A stretch of DNA of 20,138 nt from the IMG/VR virus record IMGVR_UViG_3300032073_000352, positions 1 through 20,138 of that record. The stretch is one strand, 5' to 3'. This document shows positions 6,861 to 13,750 of the stretch, piece after piece. Position numbers and translations under genes: made by a program. Position 1 is the stretch's first letter. Each line of letters begins with the position of its first letter. The DNA comes from a virus. The notes beneath the pieces are model-generated. The model was not told the origin of the DNA. It did no database searches and saw only the letters and a list, made by a program, of their open reading frames with translations.

Positions 6861-7451
6861 ATGGCAAATCAATTTGATCGTGTAAATTACCCTAAACAAG
6901 AGCCAGATGAATTAGTCATTGGTGATCGTTGGGTTTGGCGTAGAGATGATCTTGTTTCAGATTATCCATTAGCTTCTTATGAACTCAGTTATGAATTTCA
7001 CGAAGATTCTGGTGGTGGCGGTTCACATAAATTTACAATAGCTGCTACAGAAGCAGATGATTCATATTTAGTTGAAATAGCTTCAAGCACAACTGCATCT
7101 TTAGCAGATGGTGATTTTATCTGGTATGCCTTTATCACTAGATCATCTGATTCACAAAGAGTATCAGTAGATGAAGGCAGAACAACTATTGTCAAAAACT
7201 TTGCAAACACAAATGCAGACTTACGAAGTCATGCTAAGAAAGTTTTAGATGCCATTGAAGCAGTCATAGAAAATAGGGCAACTGTAGATCAATCATCTTT
7301 TTCTATTGCTGGCAGATCGTTGTCAAGAATGTCTATAGATGAATTACTGACTTTAAAAAATAGATACAAGGCTGAATATTTGAAAGAGATAAAAGAAGCA
7401 AGAATCAAAAACAAACAAAGATCAGGTAATACAATCGGAGTTAAATTCTAA
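6861..7451 (+). CDS. Beta-domain / gpW-like head-tail connector fusion
   Basis: The 196-aa protein has two parts. Residues 15-112 are beta-rich with a glycine loop (GGGGS) and read like a small immunoglobulin-like domain. Residues 117-186 are helical and match the lambda gpW layout: a first helix (LRSHAKKVLDAIEAVIENRA), a short hairpin (SSFSIAGRSLSRM) and a second helix (IDELLTLKNRYKAEY). GpW plugs the portal after packaging and gives the site for gpFII. The gene lies between terminase and portal, exactly the lambda W position, and its stop overlaps the portal ATG (TAATG). Lambda gpW is only 68 aa, so the N-terminal domain is an addition, perhaps displayed near the head neck. Confidence 0.72.
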   Translation: MANQFDRVNYPKQEPDELVIGDRWVWRRDDLVSDYPLASYELSYEFHEDSGGGGSHKFTIAATEADDSYLVEIASSTTASLADGDFIWYAFITRSSDSQRVSVDEGRTTIVKNFANTNADLRSHAKKVLDAIEAVIENRATVDQSSFSIAGRSLSRMSIDELLTLKNRYKAEYLKEIKEARIKNKQRSGNTIGVKF

Positions 7452-8953
7452 TGGCTTGGTACGACAGATTAACAGGTAGAACAAGGAAGAAAAAAATACC
7501 AAAGATAAGAAAATATCAAGGTGCAAATACTGGCAGGTTGTTCTCTGACTTCATGCAAACTTCTACATCTGCTGATAGAGAAATTAAAGATCAACTAAGA
7601 TTATTAAGAGATAGATCAAGAGATTTAGCAAGAAATGATTCTTATGTCCAAAGATATTTGCATCTGATGCAAAGCAATATTGTTGGTTCAAATGGCATAA
7701 GACTTTCGATGAAAGCAAGAAACGATGATGGTTCTTTAGATTTAGTTGCAAATAGAATCATAGAACAGCAATGGAGAAATTGGTGCAAGCTAGGTAGTTG
7801 TACAACTAACGGAAGATTATCTTTCATTGATTGTCAAAAGTTATTTATTGAATCTTTAGCAAGAGATGGTGAAGTATTAGTACGTCACGTCAAATCAAGA
7901 GATTCAGAATTTGGTTACAAGATTGAGTTTTTAGAAGCTGACCATTTAGATGAAAAGAAAAACGAAGATGCTAAAGGATCAGGTAATAAAATTAAAATGG
8001 GTGTTGAACTTAATCAAAGTCAAAAACCAATAGCGTATTATCTTTTTAAAAACCATCCATTTGATAATACACATCAAAGTACTACTCAACACATAAGAGT
8101 AAATGCTGATGAACTTATACACGCATACATCCCACAAAGACCAGAACAAAACAGAGGAGTACCCTTTACTGCTTCTGCAATGGCAAACATAAAATTGTTA
8201 AATGGCTATTTAGAAGCAGAGATAGTTGCAGCAAGAACTGCTGCAAGCAAAATGGGATTCTTTGTATCTGGTGACGGTGATCAATATGTTGGTGATGGTG
8301 AAGATGATGAATACGTTCCAATTATGAATGCTGAAGCAGGTACTTTTGAACAATTACCTAGTGGCATGGACTTCAAAGAGTTTGATCCATCGCATCCAAC
8401 ATCTGCTTTTGAACCATTTACAACGCAAGTATTGAGAAGCATTGCTTCAGGCTTAAACATTTCTTATCACGCACTTACTAATGATCTTAGTTCAGTAAAC
8501 TATTCATCATTGCGTGCTGGTGCTTTAGAAGATCGTGAGATGTATAGGTTATATCAAAGATTTACAATAGATCATTTTGTAAGACCAGTATTTGAAAAAT
8601 GGTTAGAGATGGCTATATCTTCTGGCGCAATATCTACATCGCCATCTACAAATCAACCTTTACCAATAAGCAGATACGATAAGTTTGCTTTAGCAGCTAA
8701 CTTTATACCTAGAAGCTTCTCTTGGGTTGATCCACAAAAAGAAATGATGGCTTCTATAAGCGGTATGCAATCTGGATTAGTTACATTTCAAGATGTGCAA
8801 GCTAATTATGGTAGAGATGTTGAAGAACTTTTTGAACAGCATGAAAGAGAACAAAAGCTTGCTGAACAATACGGTATCAAAACTGCGTTTCAACCTTTTG
8901 GTATGAAGATACCAGTTGAAGCAGATATACAAGGTGGTAATGATGGCGACTAA
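7451..8953 (+). CDS. Portal protein (lambda gpB family)
   Basis: The 500-aa product is the dodecameric vertex through which DNA enters and leaves. Lambda-family features include the N-terminal helical segment (SADREIKDQLRLLRDRSRDL followed by ARNDSYVQRYL), an NIVGSNGI motif at 76-83, a GEVLVRH strand, RGVPFTASAM at 235-244 and the signature SSVNYSSLR at 347-355. Length is close to lambda gpB (533 aa). The C-terminal 60 residues are helical and acidic, as in the portal clip/crown. GGAG at 7437-7440 provides a ribosome site 10 nt before the ATG. The last bases overlap the start of the capsid-protease gene. Confidence 0.94.
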   Translation: MAWYDRLTGRTRKKKIPKIRKYQGANTGRLFSDFMQTSTSADREIKDQLRLLRDRSRDLARNDSYVQRYLHLMQSNIVGSNGIRLSMKARNDDGSLDLVANRIIEQQWRNWCKLGSCTTNGRLSFIDCQKLFIESLARDGEVLVRHVKSRDSEFGYKIEFLEADHLDEKKNEDAKGSGNKIKMGVELNQSQKPIAYYLFKNHPFDNTHQSTTQHIRVNADELIHAYIPQRPEQNRGVPFTASAMANIKLLNGYLEAEIVAARTAASKMGFFVSGDGDQYVGDGEDDEYVPIMNAEAGTFEQLPSGMDFKEFDPSHPTSAFEPFTTQVLRSIASGLNISYHALTNDLSSVNYSSLRAGALEDREMYRLYQRFTIDHFVRPVFEKWLEMAISSGAISTSPSTNQPLPISRYDKFALAANFIPRSFSWVDPQKEMMASISGMQSGLVTFQDVQANYGRDVEELFEQHEREQKLAEQYGIKTAFQPFGMKIPVEADIQGGNDGD

Positions 8954-11651
8954 CTTTCCAACTAAAGATGACGATAAAAAAGTTAGTTTGCGAAACTCTA
9001 ACTATCCTCAGTTTGATTATGACTTTATTGCTGGTGTCAAAGAAAACGATCCTGATATTTACAAAGCTGGTGGCAACATCAGAGGTAATGAATCATTTAA
9101 TTTATGGACAAAAGCTAGAAACGGTGAAGAAACAGATGGTGTCATTAGTTGGATTAAAGAAAGGGAAGCATGGGCAGCTAGACATTTTGAGGATGGCGCA
9201 CAATTTAAATCAGGTGACAAAGCTGGTAGACCATCAAACATAGCTGGTGTCATTGCACAAATGAAATGGGGAGTGATTGGAACTCTAGGTGAACAAAAAA
9301 TGAAAGATGTTGTTTTAGAAGCTATAAAATATGTTGAACAAAAAGAATCAGGTTCAGCGAGTCAGGCTCAACAAGATAGACAAATTTCAGCAAAAACAGA
9401 AAAAGCATTAGAAAATAAAGTAAAAGAACATAACGAAGAAGTTAATAATGCAGCTTCTAAAAGAACAACTTTAGGAACACTTAAAAAGGTCTATGACAGG
9501 GGTATTGGTGCATACAATACCAATCCAGCATCAGTCAGACCTAATGTGTCTAGTCCGCAAACTTGGGCTATGGCACGAGTAAATAGTTTCCTTTTCGCAT
9601 TGCGAAATGGAAGATTTCAAGGCGGTAAACACGATACTGATTTACTGCCTGAATCACATCCTTTATCATCAAAAGACAAAGAGGAAAAAGCGATGAAAAA
9701 CAAAGACGAAAGACATATCATAAATGTTGAAGAATCCGATGATAGTTATACCATCGAATTTGCAAAACATCATGGTATGGAAGAAGAAATGGAAATGGAA
9801 GAAAATGAATCTGAAAAAGATGAGATGGAATCCAGACCATATCACGATGAAGATGAAGAAAAAGATAAGGACAGATCAAATGCAGAGGATATTGTCTATC
9901 GTACTGTTGATCTTTCTAAAGCATCTTACATTGATGAAGAAAATAGAAGGGTGAGAATAGGCGTAAGTTCTGAAGAACCTGTTGAAAGGGAATTTGGAAT
10001 GGAAGTTTTATCTCATTCTGAGGGTGATATTGAAACTGACTTTATTGCTAGTGGAAGATCACCTTTATTGCTAGATCACGACATGACTAAACAGATTGGA
10101 GTGGTTGAACAATATAAATTAAATTCTTCTGAAAAACGCGCAGTAGCAATAGTTCGCTTTAGTCGAAGCAAACTTGGAGAAGAAATATTTAATGATGTTC
10201 GAGATGGTATTCGTCAGAATATAAGTGTCGGATATAAGATAAACAACATGGAAAGAGTTAAATCAACTGATTCTGATAAACCTATGTATAGAGTTCAACA
10301 CACACCTTTAGAAGTGTCTGTTGTTTCTGTACCTGCGGATCAATCAAAAGCAGTTGGCGTAGGTCGTTCCAAAAACAAACTTTCTAATATAGAGGTAAAA
10401 ACAATGACTGACGAAGTTAAAAATGAAATAAACCTTGAAGAAGTTAGAGAAAAATCTGCTGCTGAAGCTAGAGAACAATTTCAAAGAAATTCAAAAGAAA
10501 TTATTGATCTAGCTGTCAAGCACGACAGACGTGATCTAGCTGACAAGGCTATTCAAGAAGGAATATCAGTTGAAGAATTTAGAGGTGTTTTGTTAGACAA
10601 TATTTCTAACGACAAACCTTTAGAAACTGCTGAGATTGGTCTTTCTAAAAATGAAGTGCGTAAATTTTCAGTAATGAAAGCTATCAATGCTTTAGCTAAC
10701 CCTACTGATAAAAGGGCGCAAAAAGAAGCTGAATTTGAATTTGAATGTTCAGAAGAAGCAGCTAAACACTATGGCAGAACTGCTCAAGGTATTATGTTAC
10801 CACCTGAAGTTCTATCTAATTGGTCAACTAGGGACTTAAATGCTTCTGATGATGCAGGTCTTATTGGTCAAGATTTTAGAGCAGGTGACTTTATTGACGC
10901 ATTGAGAAATGCTTCATCTGTAATGCCATTGGCTAGAACTTTGAACGGTTTATCTGGCGATGTAAAAATCCCTAAGAAAACTTCTGCTTCAAGTGCTGCT
11001 TTCATATCATCTGAAGGTGGTGCTGCTGGTGAATCAGAAATGGTTATCGGCTCTGTAACTATGTCACCAAAAACTCTTGGTGCATTTACAGATGTAACTA
11101 GACAGCTAATGATTCAATCTTCATTAGATGTTGAAAACTTGATCAGAGATGATTTAGCACAATCTATGGCTATTGCTATTGATAATGCTGCTCTTGAAGG
11201 CTCTGGCTCTAGTGGAAACCCAACTGGTATTACTAACACAAGTGGTATTAATACAGTTTCACTTTCTAGTGCTGCTGCACCAACTTTTGCAGAAATGGTT
11301 TCTATGGAAACTGCTGCTGCTGTTGATAATGCTTTATTAGGTAAATTATCTTACATAATGCACCCTAGTAACTATGGCACACTAAAAACTACTGAGAAAG
11401 CTAGTAACACAGCACAATTTGTTGCTGCTAACAATGAAGTTAACGGTTATCCTGTAGTTGTATCTGCACAATTAACTGCAAACAACTACGTCTTTGGTAA
11501 CTTTGATGACTTACTTGTTGGTTTCTTTGGTGGACTAGATATAGTTGTTGATCCATTTACTGCTTCAACTTCTGGAACAGTAAGGGTTGTAGCTTTACAA
11601 AGCATGGATGTAGCGGTTAGACACGCTGTATCTTTTGTAGCTGCAAGTTAA
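8943..11651 (+). CDS. Fused N-terminal domain + HK97 prohead protease + major capsid protein
   Basis: One uninterrupted frame encodes three modules (902 aa from ATG 8943, preceded by AAGG at 8931-8934; a TTG at 8916 is a less likely start). Residues 1-245 hold motifs REAWAARHFEDG and TWAMARVNSF, which I recall from marine phage proteins of unknown role. After an acidic linker (about 265-315) comes an HK97-type prohead protease with His379 (LLLDHD), Ser428 (ISVGY) and the PLEVSVVSVPAD strand around 455-466. From about 488 a charged helical delta/scaffold region precedes an HK97-fold capsid protein (GIMLPPEVL onward to the C-terminus). Two in-frame ATGs with good ribosome sites lie at the module borders (9693, 10404), so separate protease and capsid products are predicted. 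Stop overlaps no gene; hairpins follow. Confidence 0.9.
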   Translation: MATNFPTKDDDKKVSLRNSNYPQFDYDFIAGVKENDPDIYKAGGNIRGNESFNLWTKARNGEETDGVISWIKEREAWAARHFEDGAQFKSGDKAGRPSNIAGVIAQMKWGVIGTLGEQKMKDVVLEAIKYVEQKESGSASQAQQDRQISAKTEKALENKVKEHNEEVNNAASKRTTLGTLKKVYDRGIGAYNTNPASVRPNVSSPQTWAMARVNSFLFALRNGRFQGGKHDTDLLPESHPLSSKDKEEKAMKNKDERHIINVEESDDSYTIEFAKHHGMEEEMEMEENESEKDEMESRPYHDEDEEKDKDRSNAEDIVYRTVDLSKASYIDEENRRVRIGVSSEEPVEREFGMEVLSHSEGDIETDFIASGRSPLLLDHDMTKQIGVVEQYKLNSSEKRAVAIVRFSRSKLGEEIFNDVRDGIRQNISVGYKINNMERVKSTDSDKPMYRVQHTPLEVSVVSVPADQSKAVGVGRSKNKLSNIEVKTMTDEVKNEINLEEVREKSAAEAREQFQRNSKEIIDLAVKHDRRDLADKAIQEGISVEEFRGVLLDNISNDKPLETAEIGLSKNEVRKFSVMKAINALANPTDKRAQKEAEFEFECSEEAAKHYGRTAQGIMLPPEVLSNWSTRDLNASDDAGLIGQDFRAGDFIDALRNASSVMPLARTLNGLSGDVKIPKKTSASSAAFISSEGGAAGESEMVIGSVTMSPKTLGAFTDVTRQLMIQSSLDVENLIRDDLAQSMAIAIDNAALEGSGSSGNPTGITNTSGINTVSLSSAAAPTFAEMVSMETAAAVDNALLGKLSYIMHPSNYGTLKTTEKASNTAQFVAANNEVNGYPVVVSAQLTANNYVFGNFDDLLVGFFGGLDIVVDPFTASTSGTVRVVALQSMDVAVRHAVSFVAAS
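9680..9695 (+). promoter_or_regulatory. Internal ribosome site and ATG at the protease boundary
   Basis: AGAGGA at 9680-9685 lies 7 nt before the in-frame ATG at 9693, codon 251 of the long fused gene. Initiation here would produce the prohead protease-capsid portion (652 aa) without the N-terminal domain. The match and spacing are as good as any gene start in the window. Sequence evidence only. Confidence 0.5.
10391..10406 (+). promoter_or_regulatory. Internal ribosome site and ATG at the capsid boundary
   Basis: AGAGG at 10391-10395 lies 8 nt before the in-frame ATG at 10404, codon 488 of the long frame. The resulting 415-aa protein would begin with a charged helical region of about 100 residues followed by the capsid fold, the same plan as HK97 gp5 with its removable delta domain. 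This supports independent high-level synthesis of the capsid subunit, comparable to the nested C/Nu3 arrangement of lambda. Confidence 0.6.
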
Positions 11652-11701
11652 TAACTATTTTGGTTATTGATACAATGAAGGGTGGCGTAAAGTCACCCTT
11701 C
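11650..11701 (+). terminator. Tandem hairpins after the capsid gene (attenuator or processing site)
   Basis: AATAAC (11650-11655) pairs with GTTATT (11663-11668), overlapping the capsid stop codon. It is followed by GAAGGGTG (11677-11684) and CACCCTTC (11694-11701), a perfect 8-bp stem with a 9-nt loop. The second stem is followed by TT and then a run of A rather than T, so it is not a classic intrinsic terminator on the + strand. It may protect the capsid mRNA 3' end or reduce read-through. Confidence 0.4.
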
Positions 11702-11719
11702 TTAAAAAAGGAAAAGATA

Positions 11720-11929
11720 ATGAAATACACAATTTTAAAAGATACTGTTGCTGGTGGTAATAAAGTATATGCTGGTGACGTAATAGATTTGCCTGAAGAT
11801 GAAGGTAAAGTATTAATGAGTTATGGTAAAGCAGAAGAAGCAAAAGCTTCTGCACCAAAAAAAGAAGATAGAAGCGTTGGCTTAGACGACTTAGAAAAAC
11901 CAAAAGTACAAAAAAGAAAAAGTAAGTAA
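11720..11929 (+). CDS. Small protein in gpFI position (69 aa)
   Basis: From ATG 11720, preceded by AAGGA at 11708-11712 with 7-nt spacing, a 69-aa product is encoded. An upstream TTG at 11660 in the same frame would place coding across the hairpins and is unlikely. The first 37 residues form a small beta-like unit (YTILKDTVAGGNKVYAGDVIDL-type pattern, then a helix KVLMSYGKAEEA), and the rest is a charged, Lys-rich tail. Similar short ILKDTV-x-GG-x-x-x-x-AGD proteins follow capsid genes in many siphoviruses; the role is not established, although the place corresponds to lambda FI. The TAATG stop overlaps the next gene start. Confidence 0.75.
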   Translation: MKYTILKDTVAGGNKVYAGDVIDLPEDEGKVLMSYGKAEEAKASAPKKEDRSVGLDDLEKPKVQKRKSK

Positions 11930-12276
11930 TGGCTTTAGAATTTGATGCAGACTTTGCTGGTTATTTTGACGCTGATTTTGGTCATGGTGTAAGTGCTACT
12001 TATACAAGAACAGGACAGTCTGCAACAACTATTAAAGTAATTCTTGAAGATGAATTTGTCGCGATGGGGGGTCTATCGGTTGATGTAGAAGGTTCTTCTC
12101 CCATCGCCTTCTGTAGAACAACAGATGTGCCTAATGCTGCACATGGAGATACTTTAGCTTTTGCAGCATTGACAACTAAAAGTGATACACAAATAAAAGC
12201 AGCTACAACTTATGAAGTTGTTGGCGTAGAACCTGACGGTACTGGTATTACAGCTTTAACTCTTGAAAAACAATAA
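11929..12276 (+). CDS. Head-tail joining protein (gpFII-like)
   Basis: The 115-aa product matches lambda gpFII in length (117 aa) and in a clear core motif: VEGSSPIAFCRTTDVPNAAHGDTL corresponds to the VEGSSP-x-x-F-x-R-T-D-x-V-x(5)-GDTL stretch of gpFII. The N-terminal part (EFDADFAGYFDADFG) is acidic and less conserved, as expected for the flexible arm. gpFII sits on gpW at the base of the head and provides the surface to which the finished tail docks. Both neighbours overlap by 1 nt with TAATG junctions. Position after the capsid gene and before the tail terminator agrees with lambda order. Confidence 0.85.
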   Translation: MALEFDADFAGYFDADFGHGVSATYTRTGQSATTIKVILEDEFVAMGGLSVDVEGSSPIAFCRTTDVPNAAHGDTLAFAALTTKSDTQIKAATTYEVVGVEPDGTGITALTLEKQ

Positions 12277-12722
12277 TGGCAAATCATATCAGACAACAAA
12301 TAAGAGAAAGAGTTGCTACTACTCTAACTGGTCTATCAACTACTGGATCAAACGTTTTTCAATCAAGAGTTTTTAACCTAGAAGAAAGCAAACTGCCAGC
12401 TATAATTATCTATACAAAATCTGAAGCTGGTGAACTATTGGAAATGGGTTCAACCAGAACTTTACAAAGAACATTATCATTAGTTGTTGAAGCTTATGTA
12501 AAAGCCATAAGTAATTTTGACGACACTATTGATACTATTGCAAAAGAAGTAGAAGCTGCTATGGCAGCAGATGTTACTCATAACAGTTTAGCTAGAGATA
12601 CTTTTTTAGAATCTACTGAAATCAATTATAATGGTGAAGGAGATCAGCCTGTAGTTGTTATGGAAATGACATTTAGTATAATTTACTTAACTACTGAAGC
12701 TGCTCCTGATTCAGCTTTATGA
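12276..12722 (+). CDS. Tail terminator protein (gpU-like)
   Basis: The 148-aa product follows the lambda gpU pattern: an N-terminal helix (IRQQIRERVATTL), then RVFNLEESKLPAIIIYTKSE, comparable to the RPAVFDEADFPAVAVY stretch of gpU, a long strand (TLQRTLSLVVEAYV), a helix with IDTIAKEVEAAM, and a last strand EMTFSIIYL. Lambda gpU (131 aa) forms a hexamer that stops tail-tube growth and caps it for head attachment. No strong ribosome site precedes the ATG, which overlaps the upstream stop, so translation is likely coupled to gpFII. The family is divergent, but alignment of motifs and gene order make the call good. Confidence 0.8.
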   Translation: MANHIRQQIRERVATTLTGLSTTGSNVFQSRVFNLEESKLPAIIIYTKSEAGELLEMGSTRTLQRTLSLVVEAYVKAISNFDDTIDTIAKEVEAAMAADVTHNSLARDTFLESTEINYNGEGDQPVVVMEMTFSIIYLTTEAAPDSAL

Positions 12723-12732
12723 GGTAAGCAAT

Positions 12733-12873
12733 ATGGATAAGAATGTAATGGTTTCTCCTGATGGCAAATCAAAAATTACAGTTTTTGATAGTGCTGTTGA
12801 GAATCTTAAAGCAAATGGGTGGACTCTTGAAGGAGAGTCTATTAATAAAAAAACTAAAACAGAGGATAAATAA
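12733..12873 (+). CDS. Small hypothetical protein between U-like and tail tube genes (46 aa)
   Basis: A 47-codon frame begins at ATG 12733 with GAGG at 12721-12724, 8 nt upstream, and ends in TAA overlapping the next ATG (TAATG). The product reads as one small domain, VSPDGKSKITVFDSAVENL followed by KANGWTLEG and a Lys/Glu tail. I do not recognise a family. Good ribosome site, exact fit between neighbours and absence of alternative frames argue that it is real. It could be a small structural or tail-assembly factor; nothing in the sequence fixes this. Confidence 0.7.
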   Translation: MDKNVMVSPDGKSKITVFDSAVENLKANGWTLEGESINKKTKTEDK

Positions 12874-13262
12874 TGGCAGTATTTACTGGAAAAGCTGGTG
12901 TTGTTCAAACTGGTTCTAATGCTTTAGCAGAAGTTAGAAGTTACTCAATAACTGAAACTGGCGAAACTACAGAATCTACAGCTATGGGCGATTCAGCAAA
13001 AACTTTTGAGTCAACTTTAAATGAATTTTCAGGCTCAGTAGATTTATTTTTTGACGATACTGATAGTAGTGGACAAGTTTCATTGACTATTGGTTCATCA
13101 TTTACTTTAAATCTAGCACCTGAAGGTTCAAGTAGTGGAGCATACAAATTGTCTGGAAGCGGAATAGTGACTGAAAAAACTATAACTGCTGCACACGATG
13201 GCTTAGTCGAAATGACAATTGGCTTTCAAGGAACTGGTGCATTAACAATAGGAACTTACTAA
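12873..13262 (+). CDS. Major tail tube protein (gpV-like)
   Basis: The 129-aa product is beta-rich and uncharged at its start (MAVFTGKAGVV), with ARSYSITETGE-like strand, ESTAMGDSAKTFESTL and FSGSVDLFFDD segments that are characteristic of siphovirus tail tube subunits with a gpV/TTP-like beta-sandwich. It ends with ALTIGTY and has no extra C-terminal Ig domain, unlike lambda gpV (246 aa). Tube subunits stack as hexamer rings around the tape measure. AGAGGA at 12861-12866, 6 nt before the ATG, is one of the strongest ribosome sites in the tail operon, as expected for an abundant protein. The next gene is the tail chaperone. Confidence 0.85.
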   Translation: MAVFTGKAGVVQTGSNALAEVRSYSITETGETTESTAMGDSAKTFESTLNEFSGSVDLFFDDTDSSGQVSLTIGSSFTLNLAPEGSSSGAYKLSGSGIVTEKTITAAHDGLVEMTIGFQGTGALTIGTY

Positions 13263-13265
13263 TAG

Positions 13266-13601
13266 ATGGGTGCGATAGACAATGTTGTTGCTCACTTTGA
13301 CGCACAAGAAATTACTTCTTTTGAAGTCAAAGAATGGGGAACAGAAGAAGAACCTTTAGTCATTTATTCAAAACCATTGACGTTGCAAGAGTCAAAAAAG
13401 CTTTACAAGATGGCAAATGACAGCGATCTTGAAGTAATGGTTTATGCAATCATTACAAAAGCCCTAGATGCAGACGGTGAAAAAATATTTTCATTAGCTG
13501 ATAAACAAGCTTTAATGAATCGTGCAGATGTAGGCGTTGTTGCTGACGTAGCTTCAAAGATACTTGGTGCTATGACACCAGATCAAGCAGAGGGAAAGTA
13601 A
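13266..13601 (+). CDS. Tail assembly chaperone (gpG-like), unshifted product
   Basis: The 111-aa product sits between tail tube and tape measure genes, where phage tail chaperones lie. Its N-terminal part resembles tail-chaperone proteins (EVKEWGTEEEPLVIYSKPLTLQESKKLYKM pattern), followed by helices. The end of the frame contains the slippery heptamer GGGAAAG at 13592-13598 immediately before the TAA stop, so most ribosomes should make G and a minority shift to the T frame. gpG and gpGT coat the tape measure and recruit tube subunits in lambda. The start ATG is 3 nt after the upstream stop with no clear ribosome site. Confidence 0.85.
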   Translation: MGAIDNVVAHFDAQEITSFEVKEWGTEEEPLVIYSKPLTLQESKKLYKMANDSDLEVMVYAIITKALDADGEKIFSLADKQALMNRADVGVVADVASKILGAMTPDQAEGK

Positions 13602-13750
13602 CAGCCGAGTCTGAAACATTTGCCCAGTTTGCTCTAGCTGACAGGCTCGGTAAGACTATTAGTGAGATTGAATCTATGACAGTAGATGAAATAACTATGT
13701 GGTATGCCTACATTAAACGAAGAAACGATTTAGAAAAAAGAGATGGGTAA
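13266..13750 (+). CDS. Tail assembly chaperone gpGT-like frameshift fusion
   Basis: A -1 shift at GGGAAAG would join 13266-13598 to 13598-13750 (base 13598 read twice), giving 161 residues: 111 from G and 50 from the T frame. The T part begins VTAESETFAQFALADRLGK and contains ISEIESMTVDEITMWYAY, a pattern I recognise from tail assembly chaperones of other siphoviruses and gene transfer agents. It has no initiation codon of its own near the junction, and its TAA at 13748-13750 overlaps the tape measure start by 8 nt. This coding is otherwise unexplained, which together with the slippery heptamer and the downstream stem makes a programmed frameshift very likely. Confidence 0.88.
13592..13598 (+). 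promoter_or_regulatory. -1 programmed frameshift slippery site GGGAAAG
   Basis: The heptamer G GGA AAG is positioned in the G frame so that GGA and AAG occupy P and A sites, and TAA follows at once. The same heptamer is used by lambda at the G/T junction. Slipping back one base gives GGG AAA, then GTA ACA GCC, continuing the open T frame. Confidence 0.88.
13604..13651 (+). promoter_or_regulatory. Stem-loop downstream of the frameshift site
   Basis: GCCGAGTCTG (13604-13613) pairs with CAGGCTCGGT (13642-13651): 10 pairs, two of them G-U, with a 28-nt loop. It begins 5 nt after the slippery heptamer, the usual spacing for a stimulatory structure. Within the loop AAAC (13614-13617) can pair with GTTT (13627-13630) and would stack on the main stem. 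Confidence 0.65.

Noticed and set aside
9724-9954. 76-aa + strand frame rich in Lys and Met inside the fused capsid gene
   Set aside because: It mirrors the acidic linker GAA/GAT repeats in another frame and has no protein-like pattern.
11660-11719. TTG-initiated extension of the 69-aa gene
   Set aside because: It would translate the hairpin region; ATG 11720 has a correctly spaced AAGGA, while TTG 11660 has no ribosome site.
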